From Acanthosepion esculentum (lineage: Eukaryota; Mollusca; Cephalopoda; Sepiida; Sepiidae), in NCBI GenBank assembly GCA_964036315.1, contig OZ038495.1, positions 21,637,391 through 21,701,390 on the forward strand: DNA of 64,000 nt. Direction: 5' to 3'. A model generated the notes under the pieces. The model ran no database searches. It was not told where the DNA came from and saw only the letters and a list, made by a program, of their open reading frames with translations. Shown one piece after another: positions 11,480-22,879 of this stretch (position 1 is its first letter; each line of letters starts with the position of its first letter). The position numbers were made by a program, and so were the translations under genes.

Positions 11480-13590
11480 GGAAACATGCAACACGCTGTC
11501 ACTTGATTTTCTTTGCTACACTCACCCCTGATCTCATGATCACAAATCAGACAAATTGGAGCAGCTCTCTTTAATCTGGTGTTTTGTTGTAATGGGACTT
11601 TCTACACTGTGTTGATGAGTTGTCTCCTGAAGAGGCATCAAGCATATCTAGCACCTCTGTGTCTGTGGAAGTATTGGATATATAGAGTTCAATTACACAA
11701 TCGCTTTCAGTAGATAAATATTGTCGGAGTCACATGTCAATGTATCAGAATCTATGAAAAGGAAAAGATCTTTTGCATACCAAAATATCCCATCAACTAT
11801 TATTGTTTGTGGACCGTCACGTGACCCACTTGATACTTGGAGGTACATTGGCCATGTGGAGCTTTTCACCCACATTTACAACAATCGGGTGATAATGTTG
11901 TACTAATTCCCTTTACTATAAGTTTGTAGCAGTGAATCATATCAGTGGGTGCATTAGTGGGTGATGTGTCATTCTTTGGCATGATATTATGCCAGTACAC
12001 CACCTCCATTATCAAATAGTGCCATTCTTGATGTAATTTTCTTTATGCCCCAATAAGATCTTTCAACTATGCCATTTCCTGCAGGAATTTATGTGCAATG
12101 GAAACAAAATTGAACTGCCCAGTCATCCAAGAAATCTTTAAAGAACTTACTGTGAAATGCAGTATCATTGTTGGTTAGGATTTCTGCTGGTCAGCCTTGT
12201 TAAAAAAAAAAAGTTTCCAGCTGTCAGGTGAGGTTTCTTGAGACAGACATTGCCATATCACAAATCAACTCAGGCCACAGTCAATAATGTAAGATTATGT
12301 TGTCCACTGTAATGTCTGAAATCCAGTCTCATGTAGATCTAGATTCCAGTCACACTTAAGTTGCCTCATAGCCAGCAACTTGAGGCTGGGTCAATCAATT
12401 GGCATTGTTTACATTTTCTGAACACTGCCCTGATGGTTGCCTTGGATGTTGTAGGGTGAACTTGTCTCACAAAATACAGTGTCTGCCTGATGCCAGGATG
12501 TCCACTATGGCGATGTATGGCACTTATCTGGTCTGGAGAGATTTTGTTCATCATCGAAGCACATATAGGTAGTGCTGGCTCAACCTCTTTCTTGATCACA
12601 TCATACCATTGTTGTGGTACTCTTGTTAGCTTATCTGCCTCTGGATCAGCATCTCATTTACCGCTGTAGTTCATATTCTGGCTTTACCAGTGAGCATGTC
12701 CAATACTCACCGGTCACATACATGTGGAGTCTGTGAAGAGATGCAGTTCTAAATTGATGCCCTTTGGGATAACATCCAATTCTGCCAGATTGATATGCAT
12801 TGCGTCTGTTGCAGTATGACATCAACATGCGTCCACTACAACATTACCTTCAACCTCCAATGAAAACCCTGCGGCAAGAGAACTTGTATCACCTCACATG
12901 TCATAAGCTTGTCCAGTTGTGCACCAATTGCCATGTGCAGGGTCATTATGGTGTTTTCTAGCCACTATGTCTACAATCATGTTCTTAAGGGGAGCATTAT
13001 TCACTTTGTTGTCCCAGCTAGATGTGATCGATACTGTTCTGCGTTAAACAAATGGTGCAGCAACAAAAGGCCAACCACACATCGGAAAGTGACTCATTAG
13101 CTTTCCACACCATGAGAAGATGATGCGTCACGTCATGACCTCAGGAACTAATGGAATGTCATTTCCATGCTTCAAATTAAGAAAGTTGTTCTCCCCATTG
13201 ACATGCAGACCTAAAACACAAGCGCTGTCCTGTAACCACTCTGGATCCTTGCAGGTCAAACCAAAGGCAACCAAGTGCTCTTTTAAGTGGTCTGCAGATG
13301 TTATGTTCCTGTCAATGTAAATATCATCAATATATGATGTTGCCAGTTGGACTGGCTCATTTTTTGATAGCATGGTTTCCACAATGGCTTTCATTATGGC
13401 TGGTGTAACATTCAGCTCTAACCCCATTCATGCCAGGCAATATTTTCGCCCCTTGAGGACCACAGTTTGAAAGGCCAAATTGACTTGTGGATAAGTATTT
13501 GTAAGTAGGCCTGCCATAAGTCAAGGATGGCGACATCAGGTCCTTTTTTGGCACCATCCCTCAGTTTCTGTACACACAAACATGTGATTT
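11480..13590 (-). pseudogene. LTR retrotransposon Pol (RT-RNase H-integrase), element C
   Basis: Minus-strand Pol remains in the order RT, RNase H, integrase. RT shows AILDLWQAYLQ (near 13510) and SYIDDIYID, the YIDD catalytic box (near 13340), then HLVAFGLTCKDPEWL. RNase H shows INLAELD near 12790. The integrase zinc finger shows IHRHSGHPG and CKQCQ (12420-12520). The integrase core has NNDTAFHS and PAGNGIVER near 12080-12180, D and E about 35 residues apart. The C-terminal KDLFLFIDSD lies near 11770. Gag, protease and the RT start are gone, truncated at about 13590. The order RT-RH-IN fits Ty3/gypsy. It is oriented opposite to the copy A element it interrupts. Confidence 0.83.
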
Positions 13591-13800
13591 ATCAGTGCAG
13601 GATTACTGACAAGATTGTACATATACACTGCCACTTTCTTGCAGTCGGCTTTGTTTCTTAGTAAAAGTCTTCAGATTACTAGCATGTGTATTACCATATT
13701 GTTTGTATAATAAAAAATAATTATGAAAAACTCTGGTTCTACTATACCAAGAAATTTTAGCTGCTTGCAACAGTTAAAATGTCATAAAAGTTAAATCTGG
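13590..13800 (+). repeat. LTR-like region, 3' side of Ty3/gypsy copy A
   Basis: Resembles 7300-7450 (GCCACTTTCTTG, then GGCTTTGTTTCTTA). It lies just beyond the truncated end of antisense element C. It is best read as the 3' LTR of copy A, displaced from its Pol by the insertion of C. Ends are indistinct. Confidence 0.5.
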
Positions 13801-13919
13801 AAGCAATATAAGGGTCAATTTGGAAAACTGGTTGTTCAACGTTTCCATTTCAATGTTTATTTGGGCAAAAACTCTCAGGGCTAGTCATTTAACATGAATC
13901 TACTTTTAAAAAGGAAATA

Positions 13920-14035
13920 TAAACTAAAACAAACTTTGAATACATATCTTTGCTCAGATATCCAGCAAGAGAAACTAATTCAATGCCTAAAAGATTAAAG
14001 CCCTTAAAATCTGCTCATGGCATATTTACTAAATT
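13920..14035 (+). pseudogene. Tc1-like transposase C-terminal fragment
   Basis: Translates with one frame shift to a Tc1 tail: SMP-like NSMPKRLKPLKSAHG then FTKF-stop (family norm: SMPRRL...KGxxTKY). DNA similarity to 38430-38535 suggests the same Tc1 family. Only about 35 codons are recognisable. Confidence 0.6.
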
Positions 14036-14266
14036 TTAATTTGCATAATATTCTTGAACTGTTTGGCTTATCTTGTTTGAAAATAGAAATGTTTATTTAC
14101 ATTTGTTGTCTTTAGCAGATAAAAACAATAAGATAAAAAGAGAATTATTTTTCCAAAGAAATATTTTATGAAGTGTTTTGTTAACATTATAAATTTGTAA
14201 ATGGACATGCCTAAAAAAGGTTTTATCATAAGAACATATGCATAAAAGTTTTCTTAAAGAGCTTTT

Positions 14267-14311
<45 letters not shown>

Positions 14312-16499
14312 GATATAATGTGTCTGGTTGCAAATTGACAAAGGCAGAAGTTCCTCTTCATAGAGTTTTATTTGATAATATGAAAGACGGCAAGTTTTCA
14401 TAGAATTATCAGATTAAATGGTTTTAAGGATGTGTTTTTATTGTCAGATTCATTTTGATCCTATAAAATATACAAGATGTAAACATAGGAAAGGAAGAGA
14501 AAATACTTGTTTATTTTATCAAGAGAGTATAGTGAAAAATTCTCTTTGATGGCTGGTCACTTCAATCAAATAGTGTTATGCGTGTTAAATATCAATCTCT
14601 AAACATGAGATTTCCAATCATGCGGTTTGAATAATAAAAAAATAATGCTGCCTTATGTCTAAATTAAATGAAATTTCATTGGAAATTATGTTACATTTTT
14701 TTAACTGTTTGATGAGGAATTTTTAAAAAAACTTAAATTACACATGATGATTAAAACTCTACCTACTCCCTTTTCCCATTGTTCAAGTTTAGCAGGCACA
14801 CATGTGATCAATAAATCAAGACTTGATGCATTCATTTCTCTCTTTCTCCGTGAAAAATCACAAAGAACAATTATATGTGAGAAAGTAAACATGAAAATGA
14901 GATGTCACATTCTAAAGACAGAAGAACATCAAAACAAGTGAGTGTTTGACATGTACCACATTCAGAAAAAAATTAAAGAAGAATAGAATGCATGAGAAAT
15001 TAGAGGAAGTCTGACTTGTGATCAAGTAGCCATAGAAATGGGAATTCACAATGAATTGAGGAGTGAAAGTTAAGAAAAAAAAAATGAAGTGCAAAGATCA
15101 CAAGAGAGGCTGCACGAAAAGGGAAAGGAAGAGTCCAGAGAGAAGGTCTGCAAAGGAAGTGGGCGAGGAAGGTGTGCAGTGGCAAAGGGAGAACAAGTTG
15201 ATGATTTTGTTTTTATGGCTTATCAACCTTTTTTAGGTTATTTAAAATTAAAGCATATTTCAGATTCTAGGTTACAGTACATGAGAAAAGTGGCAGAATA
15301 GCAAAAAGTGGGGGTAATGGAATTGCAAAGAAAGTGGGTGAGGGTAGCAAATAGAGATGAAGTGTGTAGAAAATTAAGCAGTAAGAGCAGCCATGATTCA
15401 AATTTGTATGTTTCCACCAATGAGTATTAAGTTTAGTTTTTTTTTTCTCAATGGTCTATGAAACAGGTGAGTAGAATTAGGTCATTGCTTTTGTGAATAA
15501 AATGGTTTTCTTTCAGCTTTGATTCAAGCCTGCTGATTTAATTCAGTCTTTAACATATTCAGATCCTATTATTTAAAAAGCCAACTGAATGAACACATGG
15601 TCAAGTGACAAGTACTTGGTATTAACCTGCATTAATTATTCATTGAATGCTTGCAAACATCTTTACATCACTTTTCACCCTTTTCACTTCTTTGAAATGA
15701 TTTATTTTTATGCAAATTTTCAATGATTGCCATATTACATGAAAGTATTTTTATCATTAGTAACTGTATTTTTAACTTTTACTAATTTTTCTTGTTTCTT
15801 TGTTGTTGTGTTAATAAATAATAATCGTTGTATCAAAGGACATGATAACTCAATGACTTACCCATCTTTATATTTTCCAATATGTCTGGCTTGTTGTGTT
15901 CCACTTTCTTATATCTATTTGTATTGAAAAATCCTTTTGATACAAGTAAACTTAATACTAAATTTATAGTAGTAATTCTTTTGGTGTGTATAGTTCAACT
16001 AATTTTTAAAATTGTAGAAATCAGAATTATAGTCTCATAAATTTGAGCAACATGTTTTAACATTTTAGAATTAACATTCCTGGTGTTTTCAACCAGAACA
16101 TAAATAAAATCTTCTATTACCAAAAAACATGCACATATCTAAAAGCTTCATTTTCTGACTAAAATTTATTTTTTATTTTGCACTTAATAAATTCCTTTCC
16201 TACTATCCTCAGCAGATAAGCCAATATTGTCTGTGCCTGAGTTGTGTTTTTACTGAGCATAGATGAAACACTAAATTCATATTGATTTTTATATAATTTT
16301 AAGTCAAGAACTGAAACAATATTCAAAACAATGTTTTTTTTTGTTTTTGTTTTTTTAATAATCTGAGGTTACCAATTTATATGAAAATCTTTAAGTGATC
16401 CACAACATTGGTACTTATACTAATGTTTAGTATTTCAAAAACTTGCTTTGACAGGCTAAAAGTGAACAGTTTATGTTGAAATAAAAACATATAGATCAT
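14036..16499. other. AT-rich non-coding stretch
   Basis: Contains a 37-base poly(A) run at 14271-14307 and a more purine-rich patch at 15060-15400 whose short frames match nothing I recognise. A short piece at 15216-15262 resembles the tail of the composite SINE (see 33555). Otherwise nothing identified. Confidence 0.55.
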
Positions 16500-17030
16500 A
16501 CAGGGTGATTAAAAAAGAATTAAACAGTTTAAAATATTTGTTGTTCACATCTATATATCACATGAAAATGTCAGTGTATAAATTCTAGAGTAACTTTCAA
16601 ATTTCAGTTTCCAGATTGTGACATACATTTCTATTATCTACGTCAATCATCGTGATTTGTCTGTTGTAGTTTGCTAGACTTGGTTTTAGATAGAAGTGCC
16701 ATGCACAGTATAAACAGATTTTCATCATGCTAGAAGAACATTTACTACTTTATAAATAAAAAGTAGCAGAATAGGCGTGCAGTTAAAGCAAATGGGCAAA
16801 AGGCAGCTAACAGATTCTAAGGGGAAAGTGAATTGTGTTTGTGTTACTTCAGCAAAGTCACAACACTAAAAATGATAGCAAGCTGTGTTGTAGGCTTACC
16901 TGAGGTTACAGTTTGGAGCATTTTGCAAAAAACGAAGGTGAAACCTTACCAACTGCACTTACTACAAATACTAAACAAAAATGAATTACAATACAACTTC
17001 TACAAATTTCAGAGTCAAATAGTCATCAGT
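16500..17030 (+). pseudogene. Tc1/mariner-superfamily N-terminal fragment
   Basis: Begins with TACAGGGTGATT, resembling the end of a mariner-like element (TA then CAGGGTG). Further on, 16875-16995 translates to LPEVTVWSILQKTKVKPYQLHLLQ, the helix-turn-helix and linker of a Tc3/mariner-like transposase. The catalytic region is missing: at about 17030 the sequence switches abruptly to a LINE 3' end. I could not find the rest of the transposase beyond the LINE. Confidence 0.6.
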
Positions 17031-17588
17031 TGTAATTGGCCCTGATCTGTCATCTCGCCTGCAATCGCTCTCTCACAGACGCGCCGTTGCCTTGCTCTGT
17101 CTTTTTTACAAATACTTTCATGGTAATTGCTCCGATGAGCTGCTTTCGCTGGTTCCCAGGCCTCATGAATTTAAACGTCCTACGAGGCTGGCATCCCGTT
17201 CCCACCCCTTCACCGTTGAAACTGTTAGATGTAGACGTCTCTTCTACTCCAATAGCTTCATGTCTCGCACATCTCACCTGTGGAACTCCCTTCCTTATTC
17301 CTGTTTCCCTGACAAATACAATCTCCAACTATTTAAGTGTAACGTCAATCGACATCTCCAGTTGCCTTGATCTATCCTCTTCCCTTCTCCACATCCTTTC
17401 ACCTTTCATTCCTATCTGCTCTCGCTCCAAATCTTCTGTAACCCCCTTGCCTTGATCGATCCACTATCTTTCTCCACATCCTCTCCTTTACCACTCCTAT
17501 CTGCTCTTCCTCCAAACCTTCTGTAACCCCTTGCGTGCTAGTGGCTTCCAGCCTTGCTTGGGGTGATAAGCTTAAAAAAAAAAAAAAA
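17031..17588 (+). pseudogene. LINE 3' end with poly(A), same family as 43.5 kb
   Basis: Starts at VIGPDLSSRLQSLSHRR and continues through LLCLFYKYFHGNC, FKRPTRLASRSHPFTVE and LWNSLPYSCFPDKYNLQ to CNVNRHLQLP-stop near 17371. A 3' UTR and a 14-base poly(A) follow (17575-17588). It matches 45951-46505 of the long LINE closely and has no frameshift in this part, so it is a fairly recent, severely 5'-truncated insertion. It is GC-richer than its surroundings. Confidence 0.92.
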
Positions 17589-17809
17589 GATACCATGTAA
17601 GACAATTCTTATAGGAATATGTAAAGGATCTTTTTACCACTTGTTCCATGCATTCTTAAGAAAATAAAGTAAAACATTATGGACATTGAAAGAGTCACTA
17701 AATCTTTCTTTAAATTCTATTCTTACCACATCCATTTTCTTGGTTGAGCACAATTTTAAAGGATACAAGAGAATTTTTAATAGTTATTCTGCTAATTTGA
17801 GTTTGCTAT

Positions 17810-18375
17810 TTATTATGCACTCTTCCACATTGGAATGATACTCCCAGTTATTCAGTGCAAAATTATCAGCATTATAAGTAACAAGACTATCATTTTCTTG
17901 TGTGGAATCAGTGGACTTTGCTTTTACTGTCACCATTTAAAAAAAATAACACACAAGAAATATATATGGGTTCTACTTCAATTTATTCAATAAAGAAATA
18001 TAACTGACTTTGAACAACTAGACCATGGATAAGTTCCAATGACCAGAGAGGTCTGAAATCAGCCCTAATTCTGTCGCTAGAGACTAGAAACATTAGTCAA
18101 CTACATTCACCAATTTTCTTCAAGATATTAAGCTACACATTTCAGATAAACTAAATGTACTCATAAACTCCACTGCTTCTTCAGTGTCTGAATACCTTTT
18201 TAATTGTGGTATATACTTTGCAGAATTTATATTCATACTAAAAATGAGGTGTATATAAGCTATTTATTAGCTCTCCATTGGTAACAATCATGAGGTACTG
18301 AAAACTAAAAATGTATTGAACAAATATTGAAAACTAAAAATAGGGTGTATGCAGGTTAATTATTAGTTATTCATT
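17810..18375 (+). pseudogene. Ty3/gypsy copy B, 5' part (LTR-like and gag)
   Basis: The first 200 bases resemble the LTR-like region of copy A (7262-7480). From about 18120 a capsid-like reading, SDKLNVLINSTASSVSEYL, matches the gag of copy A. The gag is cut at 18380 by nested element D and resumes at 21190. Confidence 0.7.
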
Positions 18376-18380
18376 GGCAA
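18376..18380. repeat. Target-site duplication of element D (left)
   Basis: GGCAA, repeated at 21185-21189 directly after the 3' LTR. Five-base duplications are usual for Ty3/gypsy integrases. Confidence 0.85.
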
Positions 18381-18509
18381 TGTAGTGGGATTGGTTCGGC
18401 TTATAGTAATTAGCATAACCATACCACTATATATTAGGCAGAATGCTAGATAAACGGGTGCAGTTAATTGGACTACTACTACAATTGTGCGTGTACGGAC
18501 TTCGTGACA
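18381..18509 (+). repeat. 5' LTR of nested element D (129 bp)
   Basis: Starts TGTAGTGG and ends GTGACA (TG...CA). It aligns over its whole length with 21049-21184 at roughly 80% identity, differing by small indels. A TATA-like ACTATATATTAGG lies in the middle. It is very short for an LTR. Confidence 0.9.
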
Positions 18510-18511
18510 AA

Positions 18512-19240
18512 ATGGCGTCGCTGAATGAAACTATTTTGGATTTGGAAAACTCTGAAGAGGTTATTATCTGGTTAAAGTGTTTTGAGGCAATGGCCAGAAT
18601 GAAGAAATTAGTGGATGACCAGAAGCAGAAACAAATCACTGATTTATTTATTTATGGCCACCGCAGGTGTAAAGCCATTAAGCAAGTGTCTTTAATGACT
18701 TACCTGGAGGAAATTGAAACCTTAAACTTTAAAGACATTAAGGACATAATTTTAAAGACTATCCAACCAAAAAAAAAAGATTGGTCATTGCTGAAAGGAC
18801 CAAATTTCTAGTGTTAAGACAAGAGTCTGGAAAACCTATTAGGAAATATCTCAGTAGACTAAGAGATACTAGTAGGTATTGTGATTTTAATGAACTTGGA
18901 CAAAATGGAATGACAATTGAAGAGGAAATGATTCAGCTTTGACTCGTGGAAGGATTATATGATACTATGCAAAGACTTAAAACTTTGGAGAGGTTGCAAT
19001 CCAATAATATGAATTTGGAAGCATGTATTGAATTTATACAGCAGGACAAGTTGATTGAAAAATGTAACAAAAAAAAAACAACCAGAAGAAATGATGGAAA
19101 TATGCGCCATTAAGAAAAAAACAAAATCAAAATACAAGTATTGCAGTTATGAACATGAGCCAAAAAGAGAAGAAATGTCCCGCATGGGGAAAGAGATGTG
19201 ATAACTGTAGAAATAAAAATCATTTTAAAGCCGTGTGTAA
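18512..19240 (+). pseudogene. Gag of element D
   Basis: Starts MASLNETILDLENSEE at the ATG overlapping the primer site. Around 18770, in an A-run, the frame shifts by one. The protein continues FLVLRQESGKPIRKYLSRL to an in-frame TGA near 18942 (IQL-stop-LVEGLYD), then LKTLERLQSN. Another A-run shift lies near 19070. A zinc knuckle follows, CDNCRNKNHFKAVC (CX2CX4HX4C), preceded by CPAWGKR, ending near 19244. The layout is a capsid-like domain plus nucleocapsid. Frameshifts sit in homopolymers, where sequencing error is also possible. Confidence 0.82.
18513..18523 (+). promoter_or_regulatory. Putative primer-binding site overlapping the gag start
   Basis: TGGCGTCGCTG starts four bases after the 5' LTR. 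Its complement, CAGCGACGCCA, fits a tRNA 3' end with acceptor strand CAGCGAC, discriminator G and CCA. Serine tRNAs carry G at that position. The gag ATG (18512-18514) overlaps the site, so the first codons of Gag (Met-Ala-Ser-Leu) come from it. Confidence 0.55.
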
Positions 19241-19244
19241 ATGA

Positions 19245-21053
19245 CAAAGCAACAATGTAAAAAATGGGGAAATAATGCAGGATAGAAGAAGAAGAAGAAG
19301 AAGAAGAAGAAAAAAAACATCAAACAAATGTTTTTACGATAGAAAAGAAAAAGAAAAGGAATAAAGATTATAAAGTTGAATGGTTTAAATTTAAAGATGC
19401 AAGCTGAAACAGGAAGCGAGGTAACTCTCATTTCTCAGCCGAGAAGAACTATTCAAATATTGAAAAGGAAGCATTGCCTATAGTATGGAGTATGACCAGA
19501 GCAAGAGAATTTATGTTAGGAAAAAAGCTTTTGCTCAGATCAGATCATAAACCCCTAGAATTCATATTCCATCCCAGAAAAGAATTGCTGACGGTCACAT
19601 CCTCAAGGATACTAAGATGGGCAATGAAGTTGATGGCCTTTGACTATGAAATAGAATATGTGAAAGGAAACACGATCCCCACATGTAGATGCGCTATCAC
19701 GACTACAGTTTGAGGAGGGACAACACGAGAAAAATGAGACACAGTGGAAGATGAAATTTTACATTGGGTGGAGACTGATGTATTGCCCATTAATAGACTT
19801 GTGATGGAGACTCTACATGATACAGTATTGAGTAGGATCATAGAGAGAATAAAGAACAAGAAATGGAGTAATTGTTCTAAAGCGAAAAGTCCGTACAAAG
19901 AAATCAGACATAAATTGACAATAGAGAATAGCGTAGTCTGCAATGGAGATTTGGTGGTACCACCAGAAAATTGTAGAAGGCAGGTAATCAAAACTGTGCA
20001 TGATGATGTGCATTTCGGAATAGCTGCTACACAAAAACATGTAAAATTGGAAGCCTGGTGGCCAGGTCACACTCGTGACATTGAGACATACGTAAATAAA
20101 TGCCCTAAATGTGCGGAGATAAAATTTTTTCGACAGAACAAGACACATTCATGACCAAAGGAAACTGAACCTTGGTCCAGGGTTCACATGGACCATGCAC
20201 ACGTAAATGGTATAGGATTGTGTCTGATATTGGTGGATGCATTTTCAACATGGCCCGAAGCTTTTAGGATTCAGGATAGAAAATCAGAAACTGTACAACA
20301 AATTTTACGAATAGTCTTTGCCAAGAATGGCGTACCTAGGACATTGGTAACAGATAATGCCCAAGAGTTTTGCGCCGAAAACTTGTGCTCATGGTTAAGA
20401 AACATTGGATGCATACTGTATAAAACCCCTCCTTATCATCTGCAATCAAATGGAATAGTGGAGCGAATGGTACAAACCATAAAAATGGGTTTAAAAGCCT
20501 TCTCGCCACAGCATGAAAGAATCGAAAATTTTCTACCAAGATTATTATTAAGTTACCGGGCAATACCTCATGCCGGAAGATTACAAAGTCCATCCGCATT
20601 AATGGGAAGACAAATTAAAGCACCATTAATAATGTCATACTCAACGAATGAGAAGATATGGTACAAGAGAAATGGGGAAGAGGGGCCAGAAAAATAAGGT
20701 TTGTAATGCAGAAGAGACAGAATACGGTGTTGGTTTCCAAGAATGGTAGAGGTCAATTGGTGCATGCTGACCAACTAAGATTGTGCCAAAACCACGAAGA
20801 CTCAGAGACTGAAGATATTGAGGAGTTAAATGCGTATAGAGAAGAATAAGATGATAGTTCAGAAGAAACAATGAGTGCTCAAGAGTTTTCCGAGGAATCA
20901 GAAAATGAAACTGTGAATATTGAAGAAGAAAGAAGTAGGTCGAGATCTCCTATAAGGAGAAATCCTCTTGAAACCAGTGAAAGGGGGAGGGTATGTAAGA
21001 GAAGTAATAGGTCAACTCAAGGAGTTAAACCGAAAAGGTTCTGGGAGGTGTAG
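19245..21053 (+). pseudogene. Pol of element D: protease scrap, RNase H, integrase
   Basis: A protease active-site trace, ETGSEVTLI (family DTGS), lies near 19405. The reading then passes directly into RNase H, NYSNIEKEALPIVW and LLLRSDHKPLEFIF (19445-19565). About 1 kb of RT has been deleted at 19430-19440. After one frameshift (near 19676) integrase follows: zinc finger VHDDVHFG and CPKC (20000-20112), then the catalytic core HMDHAHV, VTDNAQEF and NGIVERM. Exactly 35 residues separate the last D and E. An in-frame TGA at 20152 stands where Trp is expected. After another shift near 20690 a basic/acidic tail with SRSRSPIRR ends at a TAG (21051-21053) made by the first bases of the 3' LTR. Confidence 0.9.
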
Positions 21054-21184
21054 TGGTATTGGTTACGCTCATACTAATTAGCACAACCATACAACTATAT
21101 ATAGGCAGAACTCTAAATAGATGGGAGGGCAGCCCCTTGGACAACTACTACTACTACAATTGTGCGTGTATGAACTTCATGACA
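21049..21184 (+). repeat. 3' LTR of nested element D (136 bp)
   Basis: Partner of 18381-18509, followed by the second GGCAA. A short purine run (TTCTGGGAGG) ends just before it and may be the polypurine tract. A stronger one (GAAAGGGGGAGGG) lies 60 bases upstream. Confidence 0.9.
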
Positions 21185-22870
21185 GGCAACCATCAAGAAA
21201 GACATCGAATGAATATCTGCAAATAGTAAAGCATATAGAGATTGAATTTATAGGACTGTCAATGCTGAAAAGTGTAAAGTGGAGGCGTCAAATATTGCTT
21301 TTTATTAAGTGGTCTAATATCTAATACGATCTGTCATCAGTTCATTGAGAACACTCAAATGCCATTAATTATTTAAGAGCTCTGGAACAGGTTCAAAAGG
21401 AGTACAGAATCATGCTCTGCTTTGAAGAGAACCTTTAGTGCAGCAGCAACTCCTTCCTGTGAAAATGTGGACACATTTATTAGTAGTGCCAGAGTTTCTT
21501 AAAGCAGAACATCAGCTGCTGTTCCTCATGGACAGAAATTTTTTTTCTAGAATAATAGGCTTCTTCATCAGAACAAGTCACCACAAAAAACTACAAGTAA
21601 TAGATTGTTATATTCCGTGCTAATAGGAATATATACTTGACAAACATGGTAGATAAAATAAAGGTTTATTGTAAAAAAAACAGTACAATAAGAAATACGG
21701 TAACAGTTGCCTTACAGATACTTATAGGTAGTAACTACCTATAGTGTAGTCACTCATGGAGATGACAGGTTATTCCATTACATCATAGATAAAGCAAAGG
21801 GGAATATTTTACAGAGGTATAACATTCAGTAAGAACTTGAATATAAACCGTATTTCAGTTGCTAATTCTCACTGTGTTGGCAGCTACTACTTGAATCAAA
21901 TAGGAAAGTAATTATGTATATGGCTAGTACTGAGAGCTTTCTATGCCAGTCTTTTGTTCAGAAGCTACATTTGAACAAGTTATAATACTGTATGATGCCA
22001 ACTTCCTTGGACTTTAAGATATCTGGCTATTGCTTGGTGAATGTGAAGTTAAGATTATGTCAGTACTGGAATGTGAGACTATATTTATGTTCTTGGACAT
22101 GACTTTATGAAGCAAAATCAGAGCATTTGTGTAAATTTTAGTGGAGGTGAAACTGATTAAATATTTGTAGATTGGCTACATGCAGAAAGGATTATTGAAT
22201 CAAGCACTTCCTCTTGGCAAGGTGAAGTTGTTGTGACCACTAATGAGTGACATAAGAGAATGGCAGTCGATTACTATCACACAATGCTGATAATGTGTTT
22301 TGACCTGCACACCACATGTGCTAAGTTCAAATGAGTTCCATTAACCTGTTGTATTACATTTGATCAAGGCAACTGTAGACACTTTGAAAGACTCAGTGCT
22401 GATTTTAAATCATCTTCATCTTATTACCAGTTACTGTAATAGACAAATTCTCTTGTATTTGATATGACATCTCAAACAGTGATCCTGTGCTGCAGCCAAG
22501 TCATTTGGTATCTTTTCATTAATATCATCAGATGTGAGAAAAAGCTTTTCTTTCAGGATGCATCCAATAAACACTCTGCTGTCAAGTGATATGAACACTA
22601 TTCTACATGAACAATTATTTAATTTCCAATGGTGATCAATTAGTGAATGCTCTATTCCAATATAGTTGCTCTCATCCTTTTGAAGTGTAATTTTTAGATA
22701 AAATATGACCCAATACTTGAATTAGCAGAAAACTTGAGGAAAATCATTATTACTATATTCATCCTTATAATGGCAAAAAGACAACAAGTCCAAGATTTAA
22801 CCCCAAAATGCCATTTACAAGATGGCCTTCAAAACCCTGTTCGACGTCCTGTGAACCTGAATACATCAGA
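21185..22870 (+). pseudogene. Ty3/gypsy copy B, 3' part (gag to integrase)
   Basis: Continues the gag cut at 18380: NEYLQIVKHIEIEF at 21210, then gag remnants to about 21430 and a knuckle region near 21540-21800. The protease end, FMKQNQSICVNFSGGE, is near 22110 and the start of RT (HKRMAVDYYHT) near 22250. RT and RNase H are deleted at about 22290. Integrase C-terminal remnants resume near 22360 and RRPVNLNTSDNN ends it near 22865. The element matches copy A (7540-11250) in order and sequence. No 3' LTR was found. Confidence 0.75.
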
Positions 22871-22879
22871 TAACAATAT

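Larger units (their letters stand above)
18381..21184 (+). mobile_element. Nested Ty3/gypsy LTR retrotransposon D (2.8 kb, internally deleted)
   Basis: A complete outline of 5' LTR, Gag, short Pol and 3' LTR, bounded by GGCAA duplications, inserted in the gag of Ty3/gypsy copy B. The two LTRs have drifted about 20% apart, so insertion is old. Most of protease and all of reverse transcriptase are missing, which explains the short length. Very short LTRs, a Gag knuckle of the form CxxC...NHFxxxC preceded by CPAxGKRC, and a serine-tRNA-like primer site recall the Mag lineage. That lineage call is tentative. Confidence 0.9.

Noticed and set aside
19644..20871. Minus-strand frames of 68-115 codons
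   Set aside because: Antisense shadows of the integrase and RNase H of element D.
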